Assembly (NCBI RefSeq): GCF_949628215.1
Contig: NC_134276.1
Span: 129,580,125 to 129,644,124, forward strand
DNA length: 64,000 bases
Origin: Phalacrocorax aristotelis
Taxonomy: Eukaryota; Chordata; Aves; Suliformes; Phalacrocoracidae
Direction of reading: 5' to 3'
Of the stretch, positions 57,587 through 64,000 are shown in pieces (position 1 is the stretch's first letter; each line of letters opens with the position of its first letter). The position numbers and the translations under genes are program-made. The notes below the pieces were generated by a model that searched no databases, was not told where the DNA came from, and worked only from the letters and a program-made list of their open reading frames with translations.

Positions 57587-57610
57587 AGAGAGAGAGAGAG
57601 AGAGAGAGAG
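57587..57610. repeat. (AG)12 microsatellite
   Basis: Twelve uninterrupted AG dinucleotides in the intergenic region, probably length-polymorphic. Confidence 0.97.
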
Positions 57611-57888
57611 TGTCAAAGAAACTGATCAACAGGCAGGAAAAAAATTATATAAAATCTTGCTTTGCAGTTCATCTGATAAAGGAAATATATAGTGTGTAAA
57701 CCTTGTTTCTCATCAGGCTGATTCGCATTTGTATAATGAGCTCTGTTTCTCCTCTCACTGTTATTTCCCCTAACATTGCTCACCTCTGATGTAAGCCAGT
57801 ATAAGAAAGGTCAGAACAACATTTTTTCATCTGTAGCAAGAGAGGATGTGTGTACCCTACCTATGCTAACAAGTCTGAATGACCGGAG

Positions 57889-57912
57889 AATGTATTTATA
57901 AATGTATTTATA
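57889..57912. repeat. Tandem 12-bp duplication AATGTATTTATA
   Basis: Two perfect adjacent copies of AATGTATTTATA. Each contains TATTTATA, which fits the A/T core of MEF2-type sites apart from its flanking base. It lies about 1 kb beyond the inferred 3' end of CASQ2. Confidence 0.9.
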
Positions 57913-58924
57913 AAGATAAACCTATCTCCAAACTCTCCATTCATTGCACTATTGTCAAACCTAATAAGCTAAGACAATTGAAAACTGCCGGCATGGGAAA
58001 GCAGGGAGACCTAACACTGTCGCAGTGACCTGCACATGGATGGTGCTGCACTTGCCAGGACTGATTTGCTGACCCTTTGCTTTGTGAGTGACCCCCCCTT
58101 GACTGTGACCCGGCGCCCTGAGCTCCTTCTCAGTCTGCAGTCAAAAGAGGCTTCTTGCAGGCTACCATGGGACATCAGAGTCCCTAAGCAGGGAGTAACT
58201 GTGCAGCTGAATACTTAAAAGCCGAACAGCTTGAATCCTTTCACTGCTCATTGCCCAACTCTCATTATCCAGCATCTAATATGGTTGGACGGATGTGTTC
58301 CCTCCCAGCATCTTGGTCATGGGAAAAGATGCTATGTCGGCTTTGGATTAAAATCAGCTAAAGCTGGAAGGTCATGGGGAATAGGAGGGCTTCAGGGTGG
58401 GCCCCTGTGAATGTTTCCACTGGCAGAAGTATGCTGTCTATCTCATGTGCACCACCTTCAGTCCCGCTGAGGTTCACCTGAAAGGCAAGGTAGGCCCAAC
58501 GCAGACCTGGCTGCAGATGTTTGGTACTGGCCCGCAGTCTGCTCTGGTGTTTCCTTGGGGTTAGGACCAACAATTTGGCTCAGTGCCATGATCTTCAGCC
58601 TCAGGAGCTTGGGCTCAGACTTGGATCAGCCTTTCCAGCAGGTCAGGAACTTGCAAGCTTTGATGTCCCGTATCAGCCCACCTGCACTTACCCTATCTTT
58701 GGCCTGAGCTTTCAAGAAGAAAGAGGTTCAGACAGGGACTGTGGTGTTTGGTTATGCATTGTGCTGCCAGACAAGAATATCCTGTCCTTATATAGGATCA
58801 CTGAAAACTTAAATAGCATCACTAAAACCTTCCTCCCCTCCCAAAGCATTTTGCTGCTCCTAGCATGTTAATGAGTAGCTACAGACTCCCGGAGCAGAAC
58901 TGGCAGGATTGAGTGGTCTTGGCA

Positions 58925-59401
58925 GAGTAGCTGCCAAGGGCATTGTGTTTAATAAAAGGACTAAACTTTATAGTGGCTTTCCCTATGTCTTGAAGTGAGA
59001 TTTGGTCTGTGGATGTTAAGTGCTGGGCCGATGAGCATGGAAAATACAAATTGGCTCCCTGTGTCCCTCTGGCAGTGAGCAGGCAGGTACTTCCCTCCTG
59101 CCCTGGGGCACAGGGGGCAGATTCCCTGCAGATTCCTGTTGTCCTTACTAAGGAGGCATGATTTACAGCGGTGCTGGGTGCCTGCAGGCGCCGCCCACCG
59201 CAAGGGCAGTCCCGGTGGCTCAGCACCACTGAGAATCAGGCCGGGGGGGTCCCGGCAAGGGCAGGGTCAGGGGGAGCAGGGCATGGGGGAAAGAGGAGCA
59301 GCAGTGCTTGCTGACGCTCAAGCACAGGCCTTCTGATGGAGGGACCTGCCGCAGGGAGGAGGCCTTTCAGCCCCCACAAGTCAAACTGCACAGAGTCATA
59401 G
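58925..59401 (-). other. CASQ2: CASQ2 3' UTR (inferred extent)
   Basis: The stretch between the CASQ2 stop and the ATTAAA signal. It is G+C-rich near the stop and becomes A/T-rich near the signal, as is usual at mRNA 3' ends. No open frame continues CASQ2. The distal limit depends on which poly(A) signal is used. Confidence 0.5.
58948..58953 (-). terminator. CASQ2: Probable poly(A) signal of CASQ2
   Basis: Read on the minus strand this is ATTAAA in the context ccttttattaaacacaatgc, about 450 bases past the CASQ2 stop codon. It is the first good hexamer variant downstream of the stop. The same bases, extended to 58956, read AATAAA on the plus strand. Transcript data would be needed to confirm use. 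Confidence 0.5.
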
Positions 59402-63725
<4,324 letters not shown>

Positions 63726-64000
63726 CTGGAAACAAAAAAACTATTACTAATGGGCCAGGGAGGGGGGACAGAGTCTGGGCGGTTGCTGGAGTGGTGGGAT
63801 GCCTTTAAATGAACAGGACGATTGCAAAGGGAAGCTTGACTGGAGCCCCACCAAGACACCAGAAATGGGAGCTGAGACAAGGCTGAGTTGTGGATGTATT
63901 AGGTGCTGAAGCAGATAGTTCGGGTAGTGTTGCTGAAACCCTTCAGCTAAAAATGAGGTGGGCACCATGATGGCAAAGGCAAGGGAGCTTCTGATGGTGT
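63726..64000 (-). other. CASQ2: CASQ2 intron, cut by window edge
   Basis: Intronic sequence upstream of the exon at 63671-63725; no further calsequestrin exon can be read before the window ends. Confidence 0.8.

Larger units (their letters stand above)
49140..58920. other. Intergenic region between VANGL1 and CASQ2
   Basis: About 9.8 kb between the inferred ends of two convergent genes. I recognise no coding exon, structural RNA or transposon. Open frames of up to about 196 codons (for example near 49396-49986) have no recognisable family, no splice context and compositions matching their surroundings. Contents that can be named are an (AG)12 repeat at 57587-57610, a perfect 12-bp tandem duplication at 57889-57912, and scattered AATAAA/TTTATT hexamers. 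Lineage-specific non-coding RNA cannot be excluded. Confidence 0.7.

Overview
The window is vertebrate nuclear DNA, most likely from a bird. The evidence is two CR1 LINE 3' fragments ending in the ATTCTATGATTCT-type tail typical of bird and other sauropsid genomes, a CpG-island promoter, long introns, and GT-AG exons of two well known genes. A crocodilian or turtle cannot be fully excluded. There are no bacterial, viral or CRISPR features.

The left two thirds is one complete plus-strand gene, VANGL1, a four-pass membrane protein of planar cell polarity. A CpG-island promoter with a probable first exon lies at about 2780-3900. Seven coding exons run from 11835 to 43011, giving a 522-residue protein that ends in the PDZ-binding motif ETSV. 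A long 3' UTR of about 6.1 kb probably ends at an AATAAA signal at 49109-49114. Intron 4 is the largest at 18.5 kb and carries a CR1 fragment. Upstream of the promoter (1-2780) I see an older CR1 fragment and no gene.

From about 49140 to 58920 there is no recognisable gene, only simple repeats. From there to the right edge, on the minus strand, lies the 3' part of CASQ2 (calsequestrin-2, the sarcoplasmic-reticulum Ca2+ buffer of muscle). Four exons are present, encoding the last 142 residues; the 5' part of the gene lies beyond position 64000. VANGL1 and CASQ2 are convergent (tail to tail), the same arrangement as in human 1p13. The two genes share no pathway; their linkage is positional.

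The points most worth a second look are: an exon-1 AUG in strong context that reads in frame across the exon 1/exon 2 junction into VANGL1, predicting a 13-residue N-terminal extension; an uninterrupted 30-Asp C-terminus in CASQ2 that lacks the serines found in the mammalian cardiac tail; a NAGNAG tandem acceptor in VANGL1; and a poly(A)-signal motif between the two genes that is readable on both strands. I did not find a convincing undescribed system; most of the window is ordinary intron, UTR and intergenic DNA.
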